Assembly (NCBI RefSeq): GCF_015679185.1
Contig: NZ_CP064939.1
Location: forward strand, 4,278,001-4,342,000
Reading direction: 5' to 3'
Source: Pedobacter endophyticus
Lineage (GTDB): Bacteria; Bacteroidota; Bacteroidia; Sphingobacteriales; Sphingobacteriaceae
Length of the DNA: 64,000 nucleotides
The notes beneath the pieces are model-generated. The model was given only the letters and a program-made list of their open reading frames with translations, ran no database searches and was not told the origin of the DNA. Shown piece after piece: positions 1-12,188 of the stretch; positions within the stretch are counted from its first letter, which is position 1, and every line of letters starts with the position of its first letter. The translations under genes and the position numbers were made by a program.

Positions 1-435
1 TTGGCCCACCAGGCTGTGAAATGCCTTTTGAAAGGTTTCGCCCAAAGCACTCTTGCCCGCAATACCAAGTTGGCCAGAGACCCTGATCGATTGATGAGTA
101 TCATAAAACCGCGTAAAATTCGCTTCGCCGTACAAATAAGCAGAAAAAGGCCGATCGTGCGTCGCCGGATCCGGAGCGAAACTATAAAAGGGGTTGTATA
201 TTTTTTGGCCGACTTCGAAGCCAATAATTTCCTTCGATCTCCCCGGTTTTAATCTGTCGTGGTCTAGCGCATGATTAAACTTGATGAAAAAGCCGTTCGT
301 GTAGTAACGATCGCTAGTAATATCTACATAAGCGTCATTCTCTGAAACCATGGTAATTTCGTTTTTATAATTTTGAGCATAGCACAACTGGCCAAGGCCC
401 ATAACAAGAAGCGTAACGTATAATTTTGACTTCAT
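1..435 (-). CDS. LpxR-like outer-membrane lipid A deacylase, N-terminal part (runs off left edge)
   Basis: Reading the minus strand from an ATG at 435 gives 145 residues in frame to the window edge. Residues 1-20 form a signal peptide ending CYA|QN. The mature start has the acidic ENDAY motif near residue 32, then TSDRYYTNGFFIKF (40-53), RPFSAYLYGE (95-104) and QLGIAGKSALGE (122-133). These resemble the LpxR/DUF2219 family, outer-membrane barrels that remove the 3'-acyloxyacyl chain of lipid A; the Asn-Asp pair near the mature N-terminus is part of the known active site. The rest, including the catalytic His, lies outside the window. Upstream is a repeat-rich spacer before the rRNA operon. 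Family assignment is from motif memory, without alignment. Confidence 0.75.
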   Translation of the reverse strand, partial: MKSKLYVTLLVMGLGQLCYAQNYKNEITMVSENDAYVDITSDRYYTNGFFIKFNHALDHDRLKPGRSKEIIGFEVGQKIYNPFYSFAPDPATHDRPFSAYLYGEANFTRFYDTHQSIRVSGQLGIAGKSALGETFQKAFHSLVGQ

Positions 436-1310
436 TAAGCAAATACAGAGTTTGTTTACTCGCAAAAGTATCAATTATTGTTTAAAACGATAACTTTCAA
501 AATTGATAATGGGTTCAGTAGTGAATTGGCTATTGGTTCACTAGTTTCGCTAATCCGATTCTATTTTTTTGGAGCGCACTGGCAGTGCTACTATATAAGT
601 ATGTTCCCGCCCTGTGCTGCAAGTCCTCGGCCTCGTACCTCGGCCTGCGGGCTTTCCGCTGCGGTCGGGGCTAGGTGGGCAGTTAGTTCATTAGGTCACT
701 CGTTCATTAGTATTTGGCTAGCTGCCTAATCTGCAAACTGCCAATTTAACCTTCTTACTGCCTAGTCAAATGCTCAAGATAAACTCAGTCGAAGACCTTT
801 TCTATAGGATGAAACAAAAATATCTGCCCTTCGACTCCGCTCAGGGTGACAATAGCATTAGACTCGGGGCTAGGTGGGCAGTTGGTTTACTGGTTCATTG
901 GTTCAATGGTTCACTCGTTCATTAGTATTTAGCTAGCTGCCTAATCTGCAAACTGCCAATTTAACCTTCTTACTGCCTAGTCAAATGCTCAAGATAAACT
1001 CAGTCGAAGACCTTTTCTATAGGATGAAACAAAAAATATCTGCCCTTCGACTCCGCTCAGGGTGATAATAGCGTTAGGCTCGGGGCTAGGTGGGCAGTTG
1101 GCTCATTAGTTCACTCGTTCATCAGTTCATTAGCTCACTCGGTCATTTATTCTTTGCAATTGAACACTGAAAACTGAGAACTCCCAACTGAGAACTCCCA
1201 ACTGCAAACCGCCCCCAACACCCCAATCCCTGAAATGTTTGCCCTGCCATTCAATTTTTTTTCATTGATTTTCAGTTCATTATCAAAACCTCCAAAAAAT
1301 ACCCTCATAT
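436..1310. other. Non-coding spacer with direct repeats
   Basis: No convincing gene. The stretch carries a direct repeat of about 200 bp (described separately) and, near 1158-1207, short iterations of the theme 'actgagaactccc'. Phrases such as 'cccttcgactccgctcaggg' are the sort of dispersed intergenic repeat seen in many Bacteroidota genomes. Confidence 0.6.
666..1140. repeat. Tandem direct repeat, about 2.3 units of 200-216 bp
   Basis: The string ggggctaggtgggcagtt occurs at about 667, 866 and 1082. Between occurrences the units share long identical stretches (Ctagctgcctaatctgcaaa, then tgctcaagataaactcagtc, then cccttcgactccgctcaggg). The first two units are complete and the third is only a start. 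Small insertions such as 'tggttcattggttcaa' separate the copies. There is no ORF in it; it looks like a duplicated intergenic element in front of the rRNA promoters. Confidence 0.8.
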
Positions 1311-1313
1311 CCA

Positions 1314-1344
1314 TTTGCAGACAGGCTAACTTTTGCTACCTTTG
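1314..1344 (+). promoter_or_regulatory. rRNA operon promoter P1
   Basis: TTTG at 1314-1317, a 19-nt spacer and TACCTTTG at 1337-1344 match the Bacteroidota housekeeping sigma consensus (-33 TTTG, -7 TAnnTTTG). It is the first of three equally spaced copies upstream of 16S. Confidence 0.8.
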
Positions 1345-1432
1345 CATCCCGCTTCGGAGGAAACGGTTGTATTGAAAAGGTGGATCAGGGACGGTAGAGA
1401 GGGAAAAGGCGCAGAATTTATTTTAAAATAAA

Positions 1433-1463
1433 TTTGGCGAAAACAAAAAGATCACTACCTTTG
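1433..1463 (+). promoter_or_regulatory. rRNA operon promoter P2
   Basis: TTTG at 1433-1436, 19 nt, TACCTTTG at 1456-1463. Same boxes and identical spacer length as P1, 119 bp further down. Confidence 0.8.
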
Positions 1464-1560
1464 CAGCCCCGATCAGAAGATATGGGACGCCCGTTAAAAG
1501 ACAGGCAGATTGAAAAGCGAAGAGAAGAAAAAAGGAGAACGAAAAAAATAAAATAATTTA

Positions 1561-1591
1561 TTTGCAGTTCAGAAAAAGTTTTCTACCTTTG
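1561..1591 (+). promoter_or_regulatory. rRNA operon promoter P3
   Basis: TTTG at 1561-1564, 19 nt, TACCTTTG at 1584-1591. Third tandem promoter, 128 bp after P2 and about 330 bp before the 16S 5' end. Confidence 0.8.
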
Positions 1592-1919
1592 CACTCCCAA
1601 CCGAAAGGAAAGGAAAAAAAAGTCCAGCGGCGGATGTCGCAGGTGACTAAAAATGAAAAGATTGAAACTGGCCGAAACAGGGAAAAGACCATTAAGACTT
1701 ATGCCCAACTGAAGCTAGAAGATATATAAAAAGGCATACCGTGAGGTTTCAATGCCGATAAGTTCTTAAAAGAGATGTCAATGATGCGTAGTGGGGTAAT
1801 GAAGTACGAATTCAAGTACAGAGTTCCTTATTACATTTTAAAGTCAATGTCTAACAGACAAAACAAAAGAAGACTATTTTTAACAATAGTTAAAACTGGT
1901 CAGAATCAAATAACATTTT
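1592..1919 (+). other. rRNA leader
   Basis: Transcribed leader between P3 and 16S. No ORF of note. The stretch actatttttaacaa at 1873-1886 has some likeness to a boxA antitermination element, as usually found just before 16S; this is tentative. Confidence 0.5.
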
Positions 1920-3443
<1,524 letters not shown>

Positions 3444-3731
3444 GGAGTAGAGTTGACTACTCACTGCGCAACATGATATTTCTACATTAAGTATAAAGAC
3501 CAAAGCCGAAAGACCAAAGCTAAATGCACGGCCTTAAGGTGAGAAACTGCAAAATGAGCAGTTCTAAGCTCCCTCTCTTCAAGGAGAGGGCGGGGGGAGA
3601 GGTTCTTAATATTAAAAAAAACTAAGGAGAGACGAGATTGAAATTGAATTACGATTTAAGATTGACGAATTACGATTGAAGCGGCAACGGAAGAACATCG
3701 TAAGTCTAAAATCAACAATCTAAGATCAAGA

Positions 3732-3806
3732 AGTCCCGTAGCTCAGCCTGGTTAGAGCACTACACTGATAATGTAGGGGTCTCCAGTTCAAATCTGGACG
3801 GGACTA
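3732..3806 (+). tRNA. tRNA-Ile (GAT)
   Basis: 75-nt cloverleaf. The acceptor stem AGTCCCG pairs fully with CGGGACT, the anticodon stem CTACA/TGTAG encloses CTGATAA (anticodon GAT), and the T arm is TCCAG-TTCAAAT-CTGGA. Discriminator base A is followed by CACC, so the 3' CCA is not encoded and must be added. It lies in the 16S-23S spacer, the usual place. Confidence 0.97.
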
Positions 3807-3894
3807 CACCACTGAAAGTCATAAGTCGATAAGTCTTAAGTCATGAGTCGTTAAGACTTCGGGCTGTTGACTACAGACTTAAGGACTGAAATCT

Positions 3895-3971
3895 GGGGGA
3901 TTAGCTCAGCTGGCTAGAGCGCCTGCCTTGCACGCAGGAGGTCAACGGTTCGACTCCGTTATTCTCCACCA
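3895..3971 (+). tRNA. tRNA-Ala (TGC)
   Basis: Cloverleaf with acceptor GGGGGAT/ATTCTCC (two G-U pairs), anticodon stem CCTGC/GCAGG around CTTGCAC (anticodon TGC), and T arm AACGG-TTCGACT-CCGTT. Discriminator A is followed directly by CCA in the DNA, unlike the neighbouring tRNA-Ile. The Ile-Ala order in the spacer is the common bacterial one. Confidence 0.97.
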
Positions 3972-4384
3972 TTAAGGTTGAGGGTTAAAAGGTTGAAGGT
4001 GTAGGGTAATACCTATTGCTTAAACACACCACACCACACCACAAAAAACACACATCACCCGGATCGGTGATCATCATTGACAGATTGAAAGAAAAAGAAA
4101 AACGCCACAGGGGCACATGAAACGGTTCGAGACCGCAGTTTTTACTAATAAGGTTAAGCTTAGGCTTGGGCAGAGGACAATGAAACCCTCCACCCTTATA
4201 CCCTAAACCTTACACCTTAGTAAAGTTCTTTGACATATTGGAAGAAGTTAAAAAAGAAGAGCAAACAACAATAGGCGACTGTTGTGTTTGTGCTCACTTA
4301 GAGGGATCGCAAGAAACCGCTAAGTATGAGACATCATAACAAGAGCAAAAAAAGCATACCATATGGCGCAAAAGGCATATGAGT
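3972..4384 (+). other. 16S-23S spacer, 23S-proximal part
   Basis: No gene. Holds short T/A-rich runs, then GTTCTTTGACA at 4225-4235, which resembles a boxA antitermination element, overlapping the 5' arm of the 23S processing stem at 4231-4271. Confidence 0.6.
4231..4271 (+). promoter_or_regulatory. 23S precursor processing stem, 5' arm
   Basis: The segment from TGACATATTGGAAGAAGTTA to GAGCAAACAAC is complementary to 7274-7316 downstream of 23S, with a few bulges. Such a long helix looping out 23S is the usual substrate of RNase III. The complementarity is seen directly; the processing role is inferred. Confidence 0.75.
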
Positions 4385-7262
<2,878 letters not shown>

Positions 7263-7273
7263 GCAACAACATC

Positions 7274-7316
7274 GTTGTTTGCTCTTCGAAACTTAACTTC
7301 TTTCAATAATATGTCA
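7274..7316 (+). promoter_or_regulatory. 23S precursor processing stem, 3' arm
   Basis: GTTGTTTGCTCTTC, ACTTAACTTCTTTC and AATATGTCA are complementary in reverse order to the 5' arm before 23S (4231-4271). Confidence 0.75.
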
Positions 7317-7402
7317 TTTAAGGCTTAAGGCAAAAGGCTTAAGGCGTAAGGTTAATACCTTATACCCTACACCTTTCAACCCTCAACCTTATTTAAAAAT
7401 AT

Positions 7403-7513
<111 letters not shown>

Positions 7514-7539
7514 TCTTAAAGCCCCAAAGGGGCAATTGC

Positions 7540-7573
7540 AAAACCCTTCAGTTTATTCTGGAGGGTTTTCTTG
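7540..7573 (+). terminator. rRNA operon terminator
   Basis: Stem AAAACCCTTCAG (7540-7551) pairs with CTGGAGGGTTTT (7558-7569) with one G-U pair, 6-nt loop, followed by CTTGTTT. It lies just after 5S. A smaller hairpin, GCCCCaaaGGGGC (7521-7533), precedes it. Confidence 0.85.
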
Positions 7574-8180
7574 TTTATAAGCTTTTTTTTCCGTACTGGT
7601 TGGTGTCCCCACCAACCAAATACAAACGCTGTCATTGCAATGGAGGCCGTCATCTCGAATGCAACCGAGAGATCTTTGTCGTTTACGGTACCAGGCGGGC
7701 GCAGCGTAATAATGCCATTTTCATTCCCGCCGCTATTTGCTTATTGGTTGGTGTCCCTACCGACCAAATGTAAACGCTGTCATCGCAATGAAGGCCGTCA
7801 TCCTCAGCTTGACTGGGGATCTTAATGCGCAATAATTGGGTGCCTTGCATTAAGATTCCCGCCTGCGCGGGAATGACGATGAGTTGAAAGGAAATGTGTC
7901 CATACTATCTGAGGTATCGGGACAGGCGCTGCGCTCAGGATGACAGCCACGGATGACGATAGTTTTTTTGGAATGCATTATAAGTTTACTTGAAAAGTAT
8001 CACTCCTGCCGTTTTTCCTACTCAAGCGAGAATCTTAAAACGATTGGAAACGAGATCTTCATTCCCAAAATATAAAATAGAAATGCTTCAGTATGCAATG
8101 GTGTGTTAAAATATCTAAATTATTAAGTAGTGTCCGCAAGAAACCTGTATTATTGTAGTAAAATAAATTTTACGGTTATT
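7574..8180. other. Spacer with palindromic direct repeat
   Basis: No supported gene. A 57-bp element occurs at 7597-7653 and again, slightly diverged, at 7745-7801. Each opens with a small palindrome, TGGTTGGTGTCC followed by CACCAACCA, and continues acaaacgctgtcat and aggccgtcat. Near 7855 'cccgcctgcgcgggaatgac' is another hairpin-forming dispersed repeat phrase. Confidence 0.6.
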
Positions 8181-9944
8181 ATGCGCTTAAAGGCATCTTT
8201 TTTCATCGTTTGTTTCGTAACGCTTCATTTGAGTGTTTTTGCACAAAGTAAAAATGTGCAGCTCCCGGCCAACTGGTATAATCTGGATTTAGTAGAAAGC
8301 GGCTATTTTGGAATCAGTACGGAGAAAGCATACCGCGAATTGCTAACGGACAAGCAGCCAAAGCAGGATGTAATTGTGGCGGTTATCGACGGTGGAGTTG
8401 ATGTCAATCACCCCGACCTTGAGCATGTGCTTTGGACGAATAAAAAGGAAATCGCCGGCAACGGAATAGATGACGATAAAAATGGCTATGTTGACGATAT
8501 TCATGGTTGGAACTTTATTGGTTCGAAGAAAGGCAACCTGGAATTTGATAATCTGGAATTGGTTCGTTTATTAAGGATTTATAAGCCAAAATATCAATCG
8601 ACTACCAACTTAACTCCGCTTGATAGTGCTCAAAAGGAAGAGTTTAGGCTTTACAAAAGAATGGTGGGCGATTTCGGAAAAAAGTATGAAGATGCTAGCA
8701 ATACCTTTGCAGTTTTGATCGCAATTAACAAGGTTTTCGAAGCTGCTGCAAAAACAGCAAATAAAGCCGTACCAGATTATGAGGACATTGAGCGATATAA
8801 GGCGGATGATGAGACGGAAGAGCAGGTTAAAACGATTATTAGAAGGGGTTCGAGAGATGAAGGCGGTTTTGACAAATTCTACAAGAGTGTAAAGGATGGC
8901 TATAAGCAGTACGACGCCATGTTAAAGTATAACCTGAACCCTAACTATGACATGCGTGCGGAGCTGGTAGGTGATGATTACTCGAACTCAAATGAGCGGT
9001 ATTACGGAAACAATGACGTTAAAGGACCTGATGCCTTTCATGGAACGCATGTTTCGGGAATTATAGGGGCCGATCGAACCAATGCGCTAGGCATTATGGG
9101 CGTGGCAAACCATGTACGCATTATGGCAATAAGAGTAGTGCCAACTGGCGATGAACGCGATAAAGACGTCGCCAATGGCATAAGATATGCAGTTGATAAT
9201 GGCGCTAAAGTAATCAATATGAGTTTCGGTAAAGGATATAAATGGGATAAAAAAGTGGTTGATGCTGCCGTAAAATACGCCGAAGAAAAAGGTGTACTGT
9301 TGGTACACGCTGCTGGCAATGATAATCAAAACAATGACATTGAAGAAAATTATCCCAATAAATATTTTGATAGTAAAGAAGCAGATGCTTACCGCGAGGC
9401 TCATAAAAAGCCGTTAAAGCCCGATTTTGTTCCGCCGTTGCCGACTGCGCAAAATGGCAATATGGGAGGCATGGGCCCCGGGTACAATAGAACTGCTGTG
9501 ATTAAGCCCGTGCCGGTAGATTCGGCCAAATTCAATTTGCCACATGCCAATAACTGGATTGAGGTTGGTGCCAGCGCTTACAAGGATGATGATAACTTAA
9601 AAGCCGACTTTTCTAATTATGGGAAATATACGGTTGATGTTTTTGCACCCGGGTTTTTAATTAATTCGACGATACCGGATAATAAGTACGAGGAAGCTGA
9701 CGGTACAAGTATGGCTGCGCCTGTTGTTTCGGGACTGGCGGCGTTAATTTTAAGTTATTATCCCGAGTTAAAGCCTGCACAGGTTAGAGATATTATGATG
9801 AAATCGGTTGCCAAAGTACCCCATAAAATAAAGTATAAAAATGAAAAGGGCGAGAATATCCGCGTGCCCTTTTCAGATATTTGCGTCAGTGGTGGCATCG
9901 TTAATGCTTATAATGCGCTCAAGCTTGCCGCCACTTACAAATAG
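8181..9944 (+). CDS. Secreted S8 family (subtilisin-like) serine peptidase
   Basis: 587 residues from the ATG at 8181, preferred because it gives a clean signal peptide (MRLKASFFIVCFVTLHLSVFAQ); an in-frame ATG at 8130 would put 17 polar residues before it. The catalytic triad is visible: Asp in VIVAVIDGGVD (about residue 70), His in FHGTHVSGIIGA (about 287) and Ser in DGTSMAAPVVSG. Between Asp and His lies an insertion of roughly 200 residues rich in charged residues, much longer than in subtilisin and typical of large Bacteroidota subtilases. There is no C-terminal type IX sorting domain, so it is probably exported by Sec to the periplasm or outer membrane. It stands alone, convergent with cysM. 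Substrate unknown. Confidence 0.9.
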   Translation: MRLKASFFIVCFVTLHLSVFAQSKNVQLPANWYNLDLVESGYFGISTEKAYRELLTDKQPKQDVIVAVIDGGVDVNHPDLEHVLWTNKKEIAGNGIDDDKNGYVDDIHGWNFIGSKKGNLEFDNLELVRLLRIYKPKYQSTTNLTPLDSAQKEEFRLYKRMVGDFGKKYEDASNTFAVLIAINKVFEAAAKTANKAVPDYEDIERYKADDETEEQVKTIIRRGSRDEGGFDKFYKSVKDGYKQYDAMLKYNLNPNYDMRAELVGDDYSNSNERYYGNNDVKGPDAFHGTHVSGIIGADRTNALGIMGVANHVRIMAIRVVPTGDERDKDVANGIRYAVDNGAKVINMSFGKGYKWDKKVVDAAVKYAEEKGVLLVHAAGNDNQNNDIEENYPNKYFDSKEADAYREAHKKPLKPDFVPPLPTAQNGNMGGMGPGYNRTAVIKPVPVDSAKFNLPHANNWIEVGASAYKDDDNLKADFSNYGKYTVDVFAPGFLINSTIPDNKYEEADGTSMAAPVVSGLAALILSYYPELKPAQVRDIMMKSVAKVPHKIKYKNEKGENIRVPFSDICVSGGIVNAYNALKLAATYK

Positions 9945-10097
9945 GTTCGCCGCTAAATTTTTTCACACGTCTGCGCACTATGCGGTGAATTAAATCTGTG
10001 TATTCTGGCAAATGGAAAGTGTTTACCTGTTCCAAAACTGTTAAGGATTAATTACGCTAGTGCGCACTTTCGGCATTACTAAGCAATCAAGAACGAT

Positions 10098-10970
10098 TTA
10101 TCCAAATAAATCACTGCTTAAGTAACGGTCGCCCCGATCGCAGGCGATAAATACAATTACGCCTTCTTTCAGCTCCGAAGCCAGCTTAATTGCTGCAGAA
10201 CAGGCGCCACCAGTGCTCATTCCCGCAAAAATTCCCTCCACCTTTGCAAGCTTCCTGGCCATATCAACTGCGTCGTTTTGAGTAATATCCATCACCCGGT
10301 CAACACGTTCCGGCTCGAAAATCTTCGGAAGATACTCAACAGGCCAACGCCTGATTCCAGGGATCGATGCCCCTTCGGTGGGCTGACAGCCTACAATTTG
10401 AATGTTGTTGTTTTGCTCCTTAAAGTATCTCGAACAGCCCATGATGGTGCCGGTTGTGCCCATTGAACTTACAAAATGGGTTATTTTTCTGTCTGTATCC
10501 TTCCAGATTTCGGGGCCTGTAGTTTTATAATGCGCCATATAGTTGTCGCTGTTTGCGAACTGATTAAGCAGAAAGTAGCCACTTTGGGTTCCTTTTTCCT
10601 CTGCATAATCGCGACAAACTTCTATACTTTCCAGCAACGTTACCTTGGCGCCAAAAGCTTCCATTGTTAAAGTTCGCTCGCGTGTTGAATTGGCCGGCAT
10701 TACCAACTCAATGTTTAACCCGAACAGGCTTGCAATCATTGCCAATGCAATTCCGGTATTGCCACTGGTTGCCTCAACCAGTTTGGTATTGGCAGTAATT
10801 TCGCCTCGCTCCATTGCACTGCGAATCATGTTCAGCGAGGCCCTGTCTTTAACACTTCCGCCCGGATTATTGCCCTCTAATTTGGCGTATATTTTTACGT
10901 TTTTATTGGGGTTGAGGTGCTGAAGTTCAGCCATCGGAGTGTTCCCGATTAAATCGATAATGCCAGCCAT
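10098..10970 (-). CDS. cysM: Cysteine synthase B (O-acetylserine sulfhydrylase)
   Basis: 290 residues. A PLP-dependent fold type II enzyme making cysteine from O-acetylserine and sulfide or thiosulfate in the cytosol. The PLP lysine is K41 in GGSVKDRAS; SGNTG (69-73) and SSMGTTGTIMG (about 168-178) are the substrate and phosphate loops. GIRRWPVEYLP and ACDRGDRYLS near the C-terminus are characteristic of CysM rather than CysK, and the length is near that of E. coli CysM. It follows cysE with a 1-nt gap, so the two enzymes of cysteine synthesis are co-translated. Convergent with the S8 peptidase gene. Confidence 0.93.
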   Translation of the reverse strand: MAGIIDLIGNTPMAELQHLNPNKNVKIYAKLEGNNPGGSVKDRASLNMIRSAMERGEITANTKLVEATSGNTGIALAMIASLFGLNIELVMPANSTRERTLTMEAFGAKVTLLESIEVCRDYAEEKGTQSGYFLLNQFANSDNYMAHYKTTGPEIWKDTDRKITHFVSSMGTTGTIMGCSRYFKEQNNNIQIVGCQPTEGASIPGIRRWPVEYLPKIFEPERVDRVMDITQNDAVDMARKLAKVEGIFAGMSTGGACSAAIKLASELKEGVIVFIACDRGDRYLSSDLFG

Positions 10971-10971
10971 T

Positions 10972-11787
10972 TTAAATTTCGTTAGTTTCGTTAATGTTTC
11001 TTACTTTGATAATTGGCGAGTGATAAGCGGTAGAGTAGGGCAGAATACTTTCTGTAATCCATACGTTTCCACCAATCACGCTATTGTGCCCGATTACGGT
11101 ATCGCCACCTAAAATCGTCGCTCCCGAGTAAATGATTACATAATCCTCTACTGTTGGATGGCGCTTATTTCCTGCGAGGTTTTTGCGCACGCTTAGAGCG
11201 CCAAGGGTTACACCTTGATAGAGTTTTACGTTTTTCCCGATTACGGTGGTTTCTCCAATCACAATTCCGGTGCCATGATCGATATGAAAGTAGGCGCCAA
11301 TTTTCGCCGAAGGGTGAATATCAATTCCTGTTTTTGAATGGGCATGCTCGGTTAAAATCCTCGGAATTAATGGAACGTTCGAGTTAGCAAGAATATTTGC
11401 GATGCGATAAAAGCAAATGGCGTAAAAACCGGGGTAAGTACGGATTACTTCAAACTCGCTCTGAGCCGCCGGATCGCCGTTAAAAATCGCTTCAATGTCG
11501 GTATTTAAAATGCTATATAAATCTGGGAGTTTGTTAAAAAAATGATCGGCAATTTCCTTGCAGCTCATATTCTCTTCTTTGCAATTTGCGGCAATAATGT
11601 CTGCAAGCTCACTTTGAAGTGCTGATGCCTGTTCACGAAGCTGATTTTGCGATCGTTGCACAGGCATATTATCAGGATAAAGAAAACGGATAACGCTCAA
11701 GGCCCAGTTTGAGATGACCTTGTTTGATGGAATGTTGGTTCCATAAACCTTTCGTTGGGCGAGTAAGGTGAAAAAATCGTTATCCAT
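10972..11787 (-). CDS. cysE: Serine O-acetyltransferase
   Basis: 271 residues. Acetylates serine with acetyl-CoA, the first step of cysteine synthesis. An N-terminal helical domain (1-150) is followed by a left-handed beta-helix of hexapeptide repeats (about 150-255), including HIDHGTGIVIGE (168-179), which carries the conserved Asp and His of the active site, and KLYQGVTLGAL. The long N-terminal region resembles the plant/EpsC-like group more than short SrpH types. Directly upstream of cysM (1-nt gap). It ends ...NINETNEI with no obvious feedback tail, but inhibition by cysteine cannot be judged from sequence. A promoter-like element lies 30 bp upstream. Confidence 0.92.
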   Translation of the reverse strand: MDNDFFTLLAQRKVYGTNIPSNKVISNWALSVIRFLYPDNMPVQRSQNQLREQASALQSELADIIAANCKEENMSCKEIADHFFNKLPDLYSILNTDIEAIFNGDPAAQSEFEVIRTYPGFYAICFYRIANILANSNVPLIPRILTEHAHSKTGIDIHPSAKIGAYFHIDHGTGIVIGETTVIGKNVKLYQGVTLGALSVRKNLAGNKRHPTVEDYVIIYSGATILGGDTVIGHNSVIGGNVWITESILPYSTAYHSPIIKVRNINETNEI

Positions 11788-11818
11788 TGCCGTTTAATTT
11801 TATTGTCAGTGTATCAGA

Positions 11819-11848
11819 CAAAGTTAAAATTTTTGACGCGTTAACAAG
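11819..11848 (-). promoter_or_regulatory. Probable promoter of cysE-cysM
   Basis: On the minus strand TAACTTTG (11826-11819) fits the -7 consensus TAnnTTTG, and CTTG (11848-11845) is a three-of-four match to the -33 TTTG, spacer 18 nt. This would give a short leader of about 25 nt before the cysE ATG. Confidence 0.45.
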
Positions 11849-12188
11849 AGAATGCCCACTAAATACCTAGACTTTTTAATGTAATTTTTTGCAATTTGCT
11901 ACCGACTCAGATTTTTTGCTTGCGCTAAAAGGCGACTGTTTAAGTGGTTTTCACATACGGTAGCTTATTTGCTGCCGAAGTGCGGGCGAAAAATCTTTCC
12001 GTAAATCTTGCAACTATTGGACTGCTTTGTAGCTGTTTTTATGGGAAATAAGAAGGTGAATTTGTTAATTTTCGGGTTTAAATTCTATTGGAATGATTTT
12101 TTCTCTTATCTTCAATGACTGAAATTTGCCGGAATGACAAATGGCCTATTTCAAGTGACCACCATTCAAACTATATTTAAGAGACGTT
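11849..12188. other. Divergent intergenic region, no further feature seen
   Basis: AT-rich spacer between cysE (minus) and the DUF389 gene (plus). No ORF, no clear palindrome and no clear promoter for the plus-strand gene were found. Confidence 0.5.

Noticed and set aside
1..252. Plus-strand ORF at the left edge
   Set aside because: The minus strand gives a full signal peptide and LpxR-like motifs in the same place; the plus-strand product is Arg-rich and meaningless.
478..729. 83-codon ORF in the repeat region
   Set aside because: Lies across the direct repeat and reads as low-complexity, non-protein sequence.
7571..7825. 84-codon ORF after the rRNA terminator
   Set aside because: Composed of the two copies of the 57-bp palindromic element; the translated similarity is due to the DNA repeat.
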